A DNA stretch of 64,000 nucleotides from JBNAGF01 sp049801055 (GCF_049801055.1 NZ_JBNAGF010000002.1:372001-436000), one strand, 5' to 3'. Shown: positions 17,275 through 26,908, counted from the first letter of the stretch. A program made the numbers and translations. The notes: generated by a model not told the origin, from the sequence alone.

Positions 17275-20172
17275 TTACGCTGCCGAGATCTTGCAGAGAG
17301 TACACTTGGTCTCCTGCATCTGGGTCACTGAGTCGTAGCCATAGGTCTGCGCTGTGTTCGAGCTTTCGCCCAGCACATAGGGATCGGCGCCAGAGGGATA
17401 CTTGTGCCGCTGGTCCTCGCCCTGGAAATGGCCGCCGAAGTGGAAGGGCATGAAGGCCACGCCCGCGCCCACCCTTTCGGTCAGCATTGCCATGACCTTG
17501 ACCTTGCCGCCCTCGGGCCCTTCGACCCAGACCTGCTGCCCGTCACGGATGCCAAGGTTGTTAGCGTCTCGCGGGTTGATCTCGACGAACATGTCCTGCT
17601 GCAGTTCGGCCAGCCACGGGTTCGATCGGGTCTCTTCCCCGCCGCCCTCGTATTCCACCAGACGCCCCGAGGTCAGGATGATCGGGTAATCCTTGGACAC
17701 GTCGTTTTTCTGGATCGAGGCATAGAGGGTCGGCAGACGATAGTCGTGACGGTCCTCGTAAGTTGGGTAATCCTCGACCAGATCGCGGCGATTGGTATAG
17801 AGCGGTTCGCGGTGAACCGGGATCGGATCCGGGAATGTCCAGACCACGGCGCGGGCCTTGGCGTTGCCGAAGGGGGCGCAGCCATGCTTGATGGCAACCC
17901 GCTGGATACCGCCGGAAAGGTCGGTTTTCCAGTTGGTCTTGGGCCCGGCCACGGCATCGATGCTGGCGCGTTCCTCATCGGTCAGATCGCTGTCCCATCC
18001 CAGATCCATCAGCATTTGCATGGTGAACTCGGGATAACCGTCCTGAATCTCCGATCCGGCACTTGCCACGCCTTCAGCCAGCAGGTTCTGGCCTTCGCGC
18101 TCTACACCAAAACGGGCGCGGAACGTCAGGCCGCCTTCGGCGACGGGTTTGGACATGTCGTAGAGGTTCGGCGTGCCGGGATGGTTCATCTCGGCAGTTC
18201 CCCAACACGGCCACGGCAGACCGTAATAGTCACCATCGGCCGGCCCGCCATTGGCGCGCAGGGTGGTGCGGTCGAACGTGTGCTGGTTCGCCATGTGCAA
18301 CTTCAGGCGTTCCGGGCTTTGGCCAGTGTAGCCAATTGTCCAGAGACCCTTGTTGAACTCCCGCGTGATGCTCTCGACGTTGGGGGTATTCTCGTCCTCC
18401 ATCTCGATGTTGCGGAAGAGGCGATCAGCCCAGCCGAACTTGTTGGCAAAAAGACCGATGATTTCATGGTCGGTCTTCGACTCGAACAGCGGTTCGACCA
18501 CACGGTCACGCCACTGGAACGAGCGGTTCGATGCGGTGACCGAACCCCGGGTTTCGAACTGGGTGCAGGCCGGCAGCAGATAGCAGCCATCGGTGCGGTC
18601 ATGCAATACGGCGGAAACAGTGGGATACGGGTCGATCACGACCAGCATGTCCAGCTTTTCCATCGCTGTCTTCATTTCCGTCATCCGGGTCTGCGAATTG
18701 GGCGCGTGACCCCAGAGCACCATGGCCCGGACATTGTTCGGCTGGTCTATGTTGCCGGCGTCTTCGAGAATGCCGTCGATCCAGCGGCTGACAGGGATCC
18801 CCTTGAGGTTCTGGAGTGACTTCTCCTTGCCCTCCTTGTCGGTGATCTTGTCGAACTGGCCGGCCAGCCACTCGTCTTCCTCGCCCCATACGCGGCCCCA
18901 ATGCGCCCAGGCGCCCTTGGAGAGGCCGTAATAGCCGGGCAGGGTGTGCGACAGAACGCCAAGGTCGGTTGCGCCCTGCACGTTGTCGTGACCCCGGAAG
19001 ATGTTGGTGCCGCCACCGGACGTGCCCATGTTGCCCAGCGCAAGCTGAAGCACGCAATAGGCGCGGGTGTTGTTGTTGCCGGTGGTGTGCTGGGTGCCAC
19101 CCATGCACCAGATCACGGTGCCGGGGCGGTTATTGGCCAGCGTGCGTGCAACACGGCGCAGCTGTTCACCGGGCGTGCCGGTCACGCGTTCGACCTCTTC
19201 GGGGTTCCACTTGCGAACCTCGTCGCGGATCTGGTCCATGCCCCAGACACGGGTGCGGATGAACTCTTTGTCCTCCCAGCCGTTCTCGAAGATGTGCCAC
19301 AGGATACCCCAGATCAGGGCCACGTCCGTTCCCGGACGGAACCGCACATACTCGTCAGCATGCGCTGCCGTGCGGGTAAAGCGCGGGTCGCAGACAATCA
19401 GCGGGGCATTGTTCTGCTCTTTCGCACGCAGGACATGCAGCAGCGAGACAGGGTGCGCCTCGGCCGGGTTGCCGCCGATGATGAAGATGGCCTTTGAATT
19501 GTGGATGTCGTTGTAGGAATTCGTCATCGCGCCGTAGCCCCAGGTGTTGGCAACACCCGCAACCGTGGTTGAGTGACAAATCCGCGCCTGGTGATCCACG
19601 TTGTTCGTGCCCCAGTAGGCAGCGAACTTGCGGAACAGATAGGCCTGTTCGTTGTTGTGCTTGGCAGAGCCCAGCCAGTAGACGCTGTCAGGTCCGCTTT
19701 CGTCACGGATCTGCATCATGCCGTCGCCGATCTCGTTGATCGCCTGTTCCCAGCTGATGCGCTTCCACTCGCCACCCTCTTTCTTCATCGGGTATTTGAG
19801 GCGACGCTCGCCATGTGCGTGTTCGCGCACCGAGGCGCCCTTGGCGCAGTGGGCACCGAGATTGAACGGGCTGTCCCAGCCGGGCTCTTGCCCGATCCAG
19901 ACGCCGTTCTGAACTTCGGCCACGACCGTGCAGCCGACCGAGCAATGGGTGCAGACGGATTTGACGGTATCAATCGATCCCGAAGCCGCGGCGGCCGCGG
20001 CATTGGCTTGCGTCACGGTTCCTCCCGTGGCGCTGATCGCGGCAAGGCCGCCGATCGCCAGACCCGAACCACGCAGGAATGCGCGGCGGTCAACGGTTGT
20101 TTCGCCGACCTGGGAAAGGATACTTGTCCGCTGGGGGCGTCTCGCAACCCCGTTGGTCTTTTTCCTGAGCAT
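17275..20172 (-). CDS. fdhA: Formate dehydrogenase alpha (catalytic) subunit, Cys type, Tat-exported
   Basis: 965 residues. An N-terminal twin-arginine signal (DRRAFLRGSGLAIGG, Arg29-Arg30) sends the folded enzyme to the periplasm. Cys74, Cys77, Cys81 and Cys109 bind the proximal [4Fe-4S] cluster. The metal ligand is Cys199 in ARICHSTTVAGV, followed by the catalytic His200; there is no in-frame TGA, so this is not a selenoprotein. The molybdopterin-binding C-terminal domain (FVEINPRDANNLGIRDGQQV) is complete. It oxidizes formate to CO2. The nearby tupA suggests tungsten as metal, but sequence alone does not decide between Mo and W. Confidence 0.96.
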   Translation of the reverse strand: MLRKKTNGVARRPQRTSILSQVGETTVDRRAFLRGSGLAIGGLAAISATGGTVTQANAAAAAASGSIDTVKSVCTHCSVGCTVVAEVQNGVWIGQEPGWDSPFNLGAHCAKGASVREHAHGERRLKYPMKKEGGEWKRISWEQAINEIGDGMMQIRDESGPDSVYWLGSAKHNNEQAYLFRKFAAYWGTNNVDHQARICHSTTVAGVANTWGYGAMTNSYNDIHNSKAIFIIGGNPAEAHPVSLLHVLRAKEQNNAPLIVCDPRFTRTAAHADEYVRFRPGTDVALIWGILWHIFENGWEDKEFIRTRVWGMDQIRDEVRKWNPEEVERVTGTPGEQLRRVARTLANNRPGTVIWCMGGTQHTTGNNNTRAYCVLQLALGNMGTSGGGTNIFRGHDNVQGATDLGVLSHTLPGYYGLSKGAWAHWGRVWGEEDEWLAGQFDKITDKEGKEKSLQNLKGIPVSRWIDGILEDAGNIDQPNNVRAMVLWGHAPNSQTRMTEMKTAMEKLDMLVVIDPYPTVSAVLHDRTDGCYLLPACTQFETRGSVTASNRSFQWRDRVVEPLFESKTDHEIIGLFANKFGWADRLFRNIEMEDENTPNVESITREFNKGLWTIGYTGQSPERLKLHMANQHTFDRTTLRANGGPADGDYYGLPWPCWGTAEMNHPGTPNLYDMSKPVAEGGLTFRARFGVEREGQNLLAEGVASAGSEIQDGYPEFTMQMLMDLGWDSDLTDEERASIDAVAGPKTNWKTDLSGGIQRVAIKHGCAPFGNAKARAVVWTFPDPIPVHREPLYTNRRDLVEDYPTYEDRHDYRLPTLYASIQKNDVSKDYPIILTSGRLVEYEGGGEETRSNPWLAELQQDMFVEINPRDANNLGIRDGQQVWVEGPEGGKVKVMAMLTERVGAGVAFMPFHFGGHFQGEDQRHKYPSGADPYVLGESSNTAQTYGYDSVTQMQETKCTLCKISAA

Positions 20173-20315
20173 TGTTTTCTCCCCTGGCTGACCACTACTG
20201 TAAGTGGCTCGCTTGGTGTCTCCTCGAAACCGGCGTCAGGGCCTTTCGCAACCGTCTGCCGGGTGTGACGTCGTCCGGTAAGGGCCGGGCGCTGCCTTGT
20301 CGTCAGCCTGCCGGT

Positions 20316-20504
20316 TCAGAACCGGGCGCTGTCAAAGTAGGCGCGGGTATGCGCTGTGTCCTGAATGCGGGTCTCATCCGACGGCAGGTCGGCTGCTTCG
20401 GCCTCGCTGCCTGCGGCGACTGCCACGGCAGCAGCCGGGGCGGCCGTCCCGGCCAGTTTCAGGAAATCGCGACGCGTCGCACCGTCTTCCCGTTTTTTGC
20501 TCAT
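20316..20504 (-). CDS. Formate dehydrogenase region Tat-target small protein
   Basis: 62 residues beginning MSKKREDGATRRDFLKLAG, with a twin-arginine motif and an Ala-rich hydrophobic segment, then a short acidic tail. It matches the small 'FDH region Tat target' family found next to such enzymes. Start 20504 is fixed by GGAGAGGAG just upstream. It may help Tat export or act as a small periplasmic subunit. Confidence 0.85.
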   Translation of the reverse strand: MSKKREDGATRRDFLKLAGTAAPAAAVAVAAGSEAEAADLPSDETRIQDTAHTRAYFDSARF

Positions 20505-20566
20505 GGGGTTCTCCTCTCCCATTTGCGGTTTGGCGCCCCGGTTCGGGGCACCGGCGAATTGGCGGA

Positions 20567-21178
20567 TCACTCCGCCGACATCCGAAAGGCCTCTCGCTCG
20601 ATCTCCATGAAAATGCGGCCGGCGGCGCCGACCGAAGCATAGAGAACCGACGAGTCGGCGGATTCCAGATCAGTAAAAAAGTGGACGGCAAACGGTCCGA
20701 TGTGACGCGCCCAGAACATTTTCTGATCCTCAAGCGAGGCAGGCGTGCCGAACCGACCGACAATAAGCCCGGCCATCATCTCCATCAGAGACGCCACGTT
20801 GTCTTCGGGTTCATAGACATTCGGTGCGCGGGTGATGCTGCGGGCGGCCATGTCCTGCCGAAGCTGCGACAGGGGTTTTTCGTTCAGAAATCCAGTCAGG
20901 TAGTAGCTGGCGTAGGGCAACAGTTCGCCGCGCCCCAGCCCGATAAACAGCGTGTTGAATTCGCGCTCGGCAGCAGCGGGCTTGGTGACTTTGGCCACCC
21001 GCGCCATGGATTGTATCGCCTTGCCAAGATCGGTGTCGTCGCCGCCAAGTCCGGCCATCTGGTCGAGCAGTATTTGATCCGGCGGCCCGGCCAACACCAG
21101 ACCGAGAAAATTGTAGAAATCCGCCCGCAGGCGGTCCTCTTCGGAAATGGCCATGAGATTGGGTTCGGCGGCAGCCAT
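20567..21178 (-). CDS. TorD/DmsD-family molybdoenzyme maturation chaperone
   Basis: 203 residues, all-helical, with the family pattern RADFYNFLGLVLAGPP ... EFNTLFIGLGRGELLPYASYYL and a later EDNVASLMEMMAGLI. These cytosolic chaperones bind the Tat signal of the catalytic subunit and support cofactor insertion. It lies between the Tat-target gene and DUF3306, 3 bp after the latter. Confidence 0.88.
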   Translation of the reverse strand: MAAAEPNLMAISEEDRLRADFYNFLGLVLAGPPDQILLDQMAGLGGDDTDLGKAIQSMARVAKVTKPAAAEREFNTLFIGLGRGELLPYASYYLTGFLNEKPLSQLRQDMAARSITRAPNVYEPEDNVASLMEMMAGLIVGRFGTPASLEDQKMFWARHIGPFAVHFFTDLESADSSVLYASVGAAGRIFMEIEREAFRMSAE

Positions 21179-21181
21179 CCG

Positions 21182-21862
21182 TTATCCTTCGAATTCGAAA
21201 CGCATGCGGCGCGGAAGCGGGGCCTGCGCCGATGCTGACATGTCAATTTCACTTTGCGCGCTATCCGGTGTCGGAACGACCGCAACTTTGGTCGTATCTT
21301 GACCATTATCGTTGGTTTCTTGGGCCGAAATGCGGGGCAGGGCCGGCGGGTCCACGGCCCGGGTTTCATCGGTCATTGCCGAGGTTTCCGGCGGCTGGGC
21401 CGGGTCGGGTTCCGGCTGCGATTGGGTCTCTGCATTGTCGTCTTCAAGCCTGGCTTCCGCCTGTCGGGCCAGTTCCTCGACATGGGCGCGCATACCCTTG
21501 CCAACCTGATAAGCCGTCTGAAGATCCTCGACCACCTTGGCGCTGTCCGTGAAGTCTTCACCATAGTCGACGAGCCCGTCCACGTTCGCCAGAACCGGGT
21601 TCAGCTTCCACAGCTGCCGCAATGCCCGGCGGCGCAACCTGTCGGGGACTGCCTGGGCCATAAAGCCTGCCACGTCGTCGCCCGGCTTCAGTGTTTCCGG
21701 GTCTGGCAGGCCAAGTTCCTCGAGAATCTGATCATCGGCCATTTCTTCCAGTTCGGCCCGCGTTGCGGCCTCGGCTTTCTCAAGTTCGGCGGTGCGCTCT
21801 GCGTCCTTTTCCGCTGCAACAGCCGCCCGGCGCCGGGACCAGAAATCGTCACGGGCGGTCAT
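21182..21862 (-). CDS. DUF3306 domain protein
   Basis: 226 residues. The N-terminus (DDFWSRRRAAVAAEKDAERT) and the central LPDPETLKPGDDVAGFM ... VPDRLRRRALRQLWKLNPVLANVDGL segment are typical of DUF3306. The C-terminal third is Pro/Thr-rich and low complexity and ends MRFEFEG. Such proteins occur only with FDH and related molybdoenzyme clusters; function unknown. It overlaps the DUF3305 gene by 4 bases (ATGA). Confidence 0.85.
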   Translation of the reverse strand: MTARDDFWSRRRAAVAAEKDAERTAELEKAEAATRAELEEMADDQILEELGLPDPETLKPGDDVAGFMAQAVPDRLRRRALRQLWKLNPVLANVDGLVDYGEDFTDSAKVVEDLQTAYQVGKGMRAHVEELARQAEARLEDDNAETQSQPEPDPAQPPETSAMTDETRAVDPPALPRISAQETNDNGQDTTKVAVVPTPDSAQSEIDMSASAQAPLPRRMRFEFEG

Positions 21863-22479
21863 TGGATCACCCGTTTGCTTGCCGGCGCACGGTAGACATC
21901 CGCGTCCTGCCTGATCCGCGCATCGCCCTTGCCGTCTTCGACCAGATCAATCCGCTTGCGGTCACGGCGGCGCTTGACGAAAACGTCTTCCTTGTGGTTT
22001 TCACGAACGAAATCCCGAACCCATGCAATCAAACCTTCGGTCATGGGGATCTTCTCAACGATTTCTTCACCGGAATCGGCATAGTCCTGACCCTCATAGG
22101 GCGAGGCGGTCACAAGCACGGCCTCGAGCGGAGCCTCGTCCTCGGTCTCATCGCGTAGGACCAGATAGATCGAAGGCACGGCATCGGAGAGATTTGCCAG
22201 GTAGGCTTCGGTTTCGGCGGCCCAGAGGGTCAGTGGCAGGGTGGCTGCGTGATATTCGACGGCATCTCCTTCGCGCCGCATTTCAACCCAGTCAGCCGAG
22301 CCGGCGCCGGGCAGAACGGCAACCGCCTGCCATGTCCATTTTGCCCAAGGCGTGACCCCCGGAGTGCGGCGGACAACCACACCCAACGGCATTTCAATGT
22401 GATGAGCGGCTCTGGCCACGCGATCCTCCCACGGAAAGTCTCCCCTCTTTCCGGTTCCTGAACTATGGAGCAAAACCAT
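21859..22479 (-). CDS. DUF3305 domain protein
   Basis: 206 residues from ATG 22479. The core MPLGVVVRRTPGVTPWAKWTW is diagnostic of DUF3305, followed by an EAYLANL/IYLVLR sandwich-like region and a C-terminal VRDFVRENHKEDVFVKRRR. It precedes DUF3306 with a translational-coupling overlap and opens the minus-strand fdh operon. A shorter start at the MPLG methionine is possible. Function unknown. Confidence 0.83.
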   Translation of the reverse strand: MVLLHSSGTGKRGDFPWEDRVARAAHHIEMPLGVVVRRTPGVTPWAKWTWQAVAVLPGAGSADWVEMRREGDAVEYHAATLPLTLWAAETEAYLANLSDAVPSIYLVLRDETEDEAPLEAVLVTASPYEGQDYADSGEEIVEKIPMTEGLIAWVRDFVRENHKEDVFVKRRRDRKRIDLVEDGKGDARIRQDADVYRAPASKRVIQ

Positions 22480-22716
22480 GTGTTCTGCCAAGCCTGAACC
22501 GACTGCCGTTGATGTCCGCGTCAGGCACGCTATCCTTGCGCGACAAGGTGATCGGAGCGCGGGCTGGCCGGATACCTGGCAGTATGCGCATTTGGACCGG
22601 CGATGGCATGATGCGCGACCCCGACTTTGGGCTTACTTTACGGCAGACACCACCTGTGCCTAGCTGTGGCAGCCGACATACGCGCGCAACCGATCCGGCC
22701 ACGAACAGGAGCATCT

Positions 22717-24681
22717 ATGACAACGCAAGCAGCCACCCGGTTGATGATCTGTGATTGCGCGGGAACCCAGACCCCCGATGCAGAGGCACTGAGCAAGGAA
22801 ACCGGAACCGAGTGCGGAACCTGTCATACGGCCCTGTGCACGCGTCAACTGGATCAAGTGGCCGTTATGATGCAGTCCGGGGCGCCATTGGTGATCGCCT
22901 GCGGACAGGAACAACAGGTCTTTGAAAATCTGGCCGAGGAGCTGGACGTCGATGCGCCCGGATTTGTCGATATTCGTGACCGGGCAGGGTGGTCGGATCA
23001 GGGAGAGGTCAGCGGGCCGAAAATGGCCGCACTGGTGGCCGAGGCTCTGATGCCCGCAAAGCCCGCCCGTTCAGTTGACGTTATCAGCGAGGGCACCTGC
23101 CTGATCCTCGGTCCCGGCGAAGTCGCCGCTGGACTGGCGTCGCGTCTGGCACCGGTTCTGGCGGTGACTGTTCTGGTCACGGATGATGCTATTCCAGATA
23201 GCCGGGATTTTGACGTGATCACCGGACGGGTGCGCAACCTGTCCGGCGCCCTCGGTGGTTTCAGCCTCAAGCTGGACGATTTCAGGATGCTTGAGCCATC
23301 CGGGAGGGGCGAACGTGGCCTGTCACCTGCCCGGAATGGCGCCAGTTCAAACTGTGACATAGTTCTGGATCTGACGGGTGATGTGGCGCTCGTATCCGCA
23401 CCAGAAAAGCGGGAGGGCTATTTGCGTGCCGATCCCCGGGACCCGGTAGCCGTGGCGCAGCTGACCTTTGAGGCCGCGCAATTGCAGGGGACTTTCGAAA
23501 AGCCGCTATACGTCCGGCTCGAAGAAAACCTCTGCGCCCATTCACGCGCCGAGCAGACGGGGTGCACCAATTGTCTAGACATCTGCCCGACCGGCGCGAT
23601 CACGCCAGCAGGGGATCATGTCGCGATCGACCCGATGATTTGCGCAGGCTGCGGCAGTTGCGCGGCACTCTGCCCCTCTACTGCAATCACCTACGAGGAT
23701 CCACCCATTGGCCAGCTTCTCGCGCGAATGGAGGTTCTCTCCCGAACATTCCGTTCCGCCGGTGGCACCGCGCCACGCCTGTTGATCCATGATGGCCACG
23801 GGGCCGAGATGATCCGGCTTTCTGCCCGCTACGGTCGCGGTCTGCCTGCTGATGTGATCCCGCTGGAGCTGTCGGTGGTATCCGGGGTCGGACATGCCGA
23901 GCTGCTGGCAGGTTTGGCGCATGGGTTCGCTGCGGTACAGGTGTTGCTTGCCCCCCGCACCGAGCGCGACGCGCTGACAACCGAGCTTGCGCTGGCCGAA
24001 GCCATTTGCGGACCCGGGAAACTCGGCCTGATAGATGTAAGCGACCCCGACGTCCTGTCCGATCGGCTTTATCGTCAGGAGACGCCGCCGCCACTTGCCA
24101 ATCCTGTTTTGCCTTTGGGCAACCGCAGGCAGATCACCCGTCTTGCGGCGCGGGCGCTCAACCCGGACAACACGCTGTTGAAACTGCCTGAAAACGCCCC
24201 TTATGGCGCAGTAGATTTGGACAAAGATGCTTGCACCTTGTGCCTTAGCTGCGTGTCCCTTTGCCCCTCCGGTGCGTTGATCGACAATCCGGATTTGCCG
24301 CAACTCAATTTTCAGGAAGATGCCTGCCTGCAATGCGGTCTTTGCAGCACCATTTGCCCGGAAAGTGCGATCACCCTGAAACCGCAGCTGGATTTGTCCG
24401 ACAGCACCTTGTCGCAGCGTGTACTGAACGAAGAGGAACCCTTTGCCTGTATCAAATGCGGAGCGCTGTTCGGGGTGAAGTCGACGGTCGAAAGGATCAT
24501 GGAAAAGCTCGCCGGAAGCCATCCGATGTTCGCGTCTTCGCAGCAGGCCCGGATGATCCAGATGTGTGACAATTGCCGCGTAAATGCGCAATTCCACAGC
24601 GAGAACAATCCGTTCGAGGCCGCTCCTAAACCTAAGGTCGTCACGACTGAGGACTATTTTTCAAAGCGCAAGGATCACTGA
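22717..24681 (+). CDS. Large poly-ferredoxin (4Fe-4S) of the formate dehydrogenase region
   Basis: 654 residues, starting at ATG 22717 after AGGAG. Four full cluster motifs are visible: CTNCLDICPTGA, CAGCGSCAALCPS, CTLCLSCVSLCPS and CLQCGLCSTICPE. Extra Cys groups lie near the N-terminus (CDCAGT, CGTCHTALC) and the C-terminus (CIKCGALFG, MCDNCR). The two ferredoxin pairs flank a ~170-residue region without Cys that resembles hydrogenase delta/HdrA-like parts. It is divergent from the DUF3305 gene. A cytosolic electron carrier or biogenesis factor for FDH is likely; the partner is not known. Confidence 0.85.
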   Translation: MTTQAATRLMICDCAGTQTPDAEALSKETGTECGTCHTALCTRQLDQVAVMMQSGAPLVIACGQEQQVFENLAEELDVDAPGFVDIRDRAGWSDQGEVSGPKMAALVAEALMPAKPARSVDVISEGTCLILGPGEVAAGLASRLAPVLAVTVLVTDDAIPDSRDFDVITGRVRNLSGALGGFSLKLDDFRMLEPSGRGERGLSPARNGASSNCDIVLDLTGDVALVSAPEKREGYLRADPRDPVAVAQLTFEAAQLQGTFEKPLYVRLEENLCAHSRAEQTGCTNCLDICPTGAITPAGDHVAIDPMICAGCGSCAALCPSTAITYEDPPIGQLLARMEVLSRTFRSAGGTAPRLLIHDGHGAEMIRLSARYGRGLPADVIPLELSVVSGVGHAELLAGLAHGFAAVQVLLAPRTERDALTTELALAEAICGPGKLGLIDVSDPDVLSDRLYRQETPPPLANPVLPLGNRRQITRLAARALNPDNTLLKLPENAPYGAVDLDKDACTLCLSCVSLCPSGALIDNPDLPQLNFQEDACLQCGLCSTICPESAITLKPQLDLSDSTLSQRVLNEEEPFACIKCGALFGVKSTVERIMEKLAGSHPMFASSQQARMIQMCDNCRVNAQFHSENNPFEAAPKPKVVTTEDYFSKRKDH

Positions 24682-24853
24682 AGCCGAGGTGTGGGCCCGA
24701 AACCCATTGGCAGAGGTGTTTCGTGCCGAACCTATCGTTGTCTGGTTGGCCTTGTGGCGAAGCGTCAACGGCCGTGAGGATCTGCAGCAACCCGCGAGAA
24801 AAAGCCACTTCGGATTTGTTGGACCCCGAACCATGTCATGTCAGCCGACCCAA

Positions 24854-25582
24854 CTACTGCAATTGCAAAGGTGCGCCCAGATCGGCGGCTCCGGTCGTGC
24901 TGACGAATGCAAGGATCGCTTCAAGGTCATCGAGCGTGATCTCTACCGGAACAATGGGCGGGGGGAGGCTCGGGTCAAAAGGCGGCGTGACCTCGGCGAC
25001 CTGAGTGAAGGACGGATGCGGGTTCAATACATAGAACTGCTGAAACCGGTCGGCCCAGTCGGGCAGAGTGCGCAGAACCGCAAAAGACGGTGTCGAGCCA
25101 AGCCCGTTCATCCGGTTCTCGGGTCCAACGACATGGCACCGTCCGCAATGAACCAGCGACAGTTCCGCCCCACGTTCGGCATCGCCTTCGAACACGGCGC
25201 CGGACTCGTCCTCTTCGATTTCGAACCGGGTTTCGAAGATCAGCTCCCCTTGCGGTTGAAAACTCTCGATGGTGCGCTTGCCGATCTCCGAAAGCAGCCA
25301 GTCGCGGAAGCGCGCCTCTCCGGGGCCGGTTCCAATCCGCAGGTGATAGATCACGCCATCAGCTGCAAAGACCGGATCGCCGGGCGGGGTTTCCGACAAT
25401 TCCATTGCCCCGGCCGGATCCGGCACAACCCGAACGCCGGTCTTCAGCGAAAAGCGCGGCAGGACATGTTTCAGCAATCCCGATTGCACCACCGCCTCGG
25501 GCGCGGACAGGCCCAGTGCCTCCTGCGCATAAGATGGGCTGGCAGTCAGGGCGAAGCTGAGGCAAAAGAGAACGAAACGCAT
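24854..25582 (-). CDS. Cytochrome c with N-terminal shortened TupA-like domain
   Basis: 242 residues with signal peptide (…TASPSYA-QE). The first ~100 mature residues resemble the two ends of a TupA-type binding protein: QSGLLKHVLPRFSLKTGVRV matches TupA NSGLLDAILPGFEAETGIDV, and RFRDWLLSEIGKRTIESFQP matches RFIDWLVGADGQAAIANYKL, with the middle ~150 residues missing. The C-terminal ~100 residues are a monohaem cytochrome c with CGRCH and a late ILAFVSTT helix. It is convergent with the poly-ferredoxin. A periplasmic electron carrier for FDH is likely. Confidence 0.75.
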   Translation of the reverse strand: MRFVLFCLSFALTASPSYAQEALGLSAPEAVVQSGLLKHVLPRFSLKTGVRVVPDPAGAMELSETPPGDPVFAADGVIYHLRIGTGPGEARFRDWLLSEIGKRTIESFQPQGELIFETRFEIEEDESGAVFEGDAERGAELSLVHCGRCHVVGPENRMNGLGSTPSFAVLRTLPDWADRFQQFYVLNPHPSFTQVAEVTPPFDPSLPPPIVPVEITLDDLEAILAFVSTTGAADLGAPLQLQ

Positions 25583-25652
25583 GGGGATTCAGCCTAGTGG
25601 TTTCCCTGCCTTTGCGTCAATTGCAACCGATATCCGGGAAAGGACCGAACAG

Positions 25653-25850
25653 ATGAGCGGCAACTACAACATGTCGATGCGGAAATTCCTCAAGCAGGTC
25701 GGCGTGACCAGCCAGCAGGCGATTGAAGAGGGGCTGCGCAAAGCCGGCGCACCGGAGGGCGGCAGCTATGACGTCAAGATGGTCCTGACCATTGACGGGC
25801 TAGAGGTGGAACATGTGGTGACAGGTCACATCAAGGACGGCGAAGCATGA
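25653..25850 (+). CDS. DUF6494 family small protein
   Basis: 65 residues from ATG 25653: MSGNYNMSMRKFLKQVGVTS, then QQAIEEGLRKAG and a beta-rich end VKMVLTIDGLEVEHVVTGHI. It overlaps the Mrp gene by 4 bases (ATGA), so the two are translated together. Function unknown; the family is found beside FDH-associated Mrp genes. Confidence 0.8.
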   Translation: MSGNYNMSMRKFLKQVGVTSQQAIEEGLRKAGAPEGGSYDVKMVLTIDGLEVEHVVTGHIKDGEA

Positions 25851-26908
25851 GCACCCGCGACGAGGTTCTCGCCCTCCTCAAGAAGATTACCGATCCGGCC
25901 AGCGGTCAGGATATCGTCAGTGCGGGGATCGTGCGGGCCCTGAATGTCGAGGGCGACACCGTCCGTTTCGTGCTCGAAGTCGACCCGAAACGCGCGCAGC
26001 AATACGAACCCGTTCGGGCCGCCGCCGAACAGGCCGCTGGTCAGGCGCCGAGCGTTGCGAAAGTGTCGGCGATGCTGACGGCGCATTCTGACAAGGCTCC
26101 GCCGGATCTCAAACCCAAGGCCAAGCCGGCGCCTCAGGGGCCGCAACCGGTCGCCGGGGTTGACCGGATCATTGCGGTGGCATCTGGCAAGGGCGGTGTG
26201 GGTAAATCAACGGTTTCCGCCAACCTTGCTTGCGCTTTGGCGGCCGAAGGTCGGCGGGTCGGTCTGTTGGATGCCGATGTCTATGGACCCTCGCAGCCAC
26301 GCATGTTGGGTGTTTCAGGTCGACCTGCCAGCCCAGATGGAAAAACCATCCTGCCGCTTCGGAACCACGGCGTGACCATGATGTCGATGGGACTGATGAC
26401 CAACGAAGATCAGGCTGTTGTCTGGCGCGGGCCCATGTTGATGGGTGCGCTGCAGCAGATGATGAATCAGGTGCAGTGGGGCGCGCTGGACGTTCTGATT
26501 GTGGATTTGCCGCCCGGTACCGGTGACGTTCAGCTGACGCTCAGTCAGAAATTTCAGGTCGACGGTGCCATCGTGGTGTCGACGCCGCAGGACGTTGCCC
26601 TGATCGACGCCCGCAAGGGGATCGACATGTTCCGCCAGCTCAAAACACCAATTCATGGCATGATCGAAAACATGTCTACGCATATCTGCTCGAACTGTGG
26701 TCACGAAGAGCATGTGTTCGGCCACGGTGGTGTTGCGGCCGAGGCCGACAAACTGGGGGTTCCTTTGCTGGGAGAGATCCCGCTGCATCTCGATATCAGG
26801 GTCGCCGCTGACAGTGGCGCACCGATCGTGGTCAGCAAACCCGACAGCCCGCAGGCCGATGCGTTCCGCAGGATTGCCCGCGATCTGGTCGCCAAGGGGC
26901 TGGCATGA
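25847..26908 (+). CDS. Mrp/ApbC-family Fe-S cluster carrier ATPase
   Basis: 353 residues. An N-terminal MIP18/DUF59-like domain (about residues 1-75) is followed by a Pro/Lys linker and the ParA-type P-loop domain: deviant Walker A SGKGGVGKST, LLDADVYGPSQPRMLG, and IVDLPPGTGD. The CxxC that holds the cluster is in HICSNCGHEE. It would deliver [4Fe-4S] clusters, here probably to FDH and the ferredoxin proteins encoded next to it. Confidence 0.93.
   Translation: MSTRDEVLALLKKITDPASGQDIVSAGIVRALNVEGDTVRFVLEVDPKRAQQYEPVRAAAEQAAGQAPSVAKVSAMLTAHSDKAPPDLKPKAKPAPQGPQPVAGVDRIIAVASGKGGVGKSTVSANLACALAAEGRRVGLLDADVYGPSQPRMLGVSGRPASPDGKTILPLRNHGVTMMSMGLMTNEDQAVVWRGPMLMGALQQMMNQVQWGALDVLIVDLPPGTGDVQLTLSQKFQVDGAIVVSTPQDVALIDARKGIDMFRQLKTPIHGMIENMSTHICSNCGHEEHVFGHGGVAAEADKLGVPLLGEIPLHLDIRVAADSGAPIVVSKPDSPQADAFRRIARDLVAKGLA

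Noticed and set aside
17275..20172. Selenocysteine in the FDH alpha subunit
   Set aside because: The metal-ligand position is Cys199 and the frame has no internal TGA.
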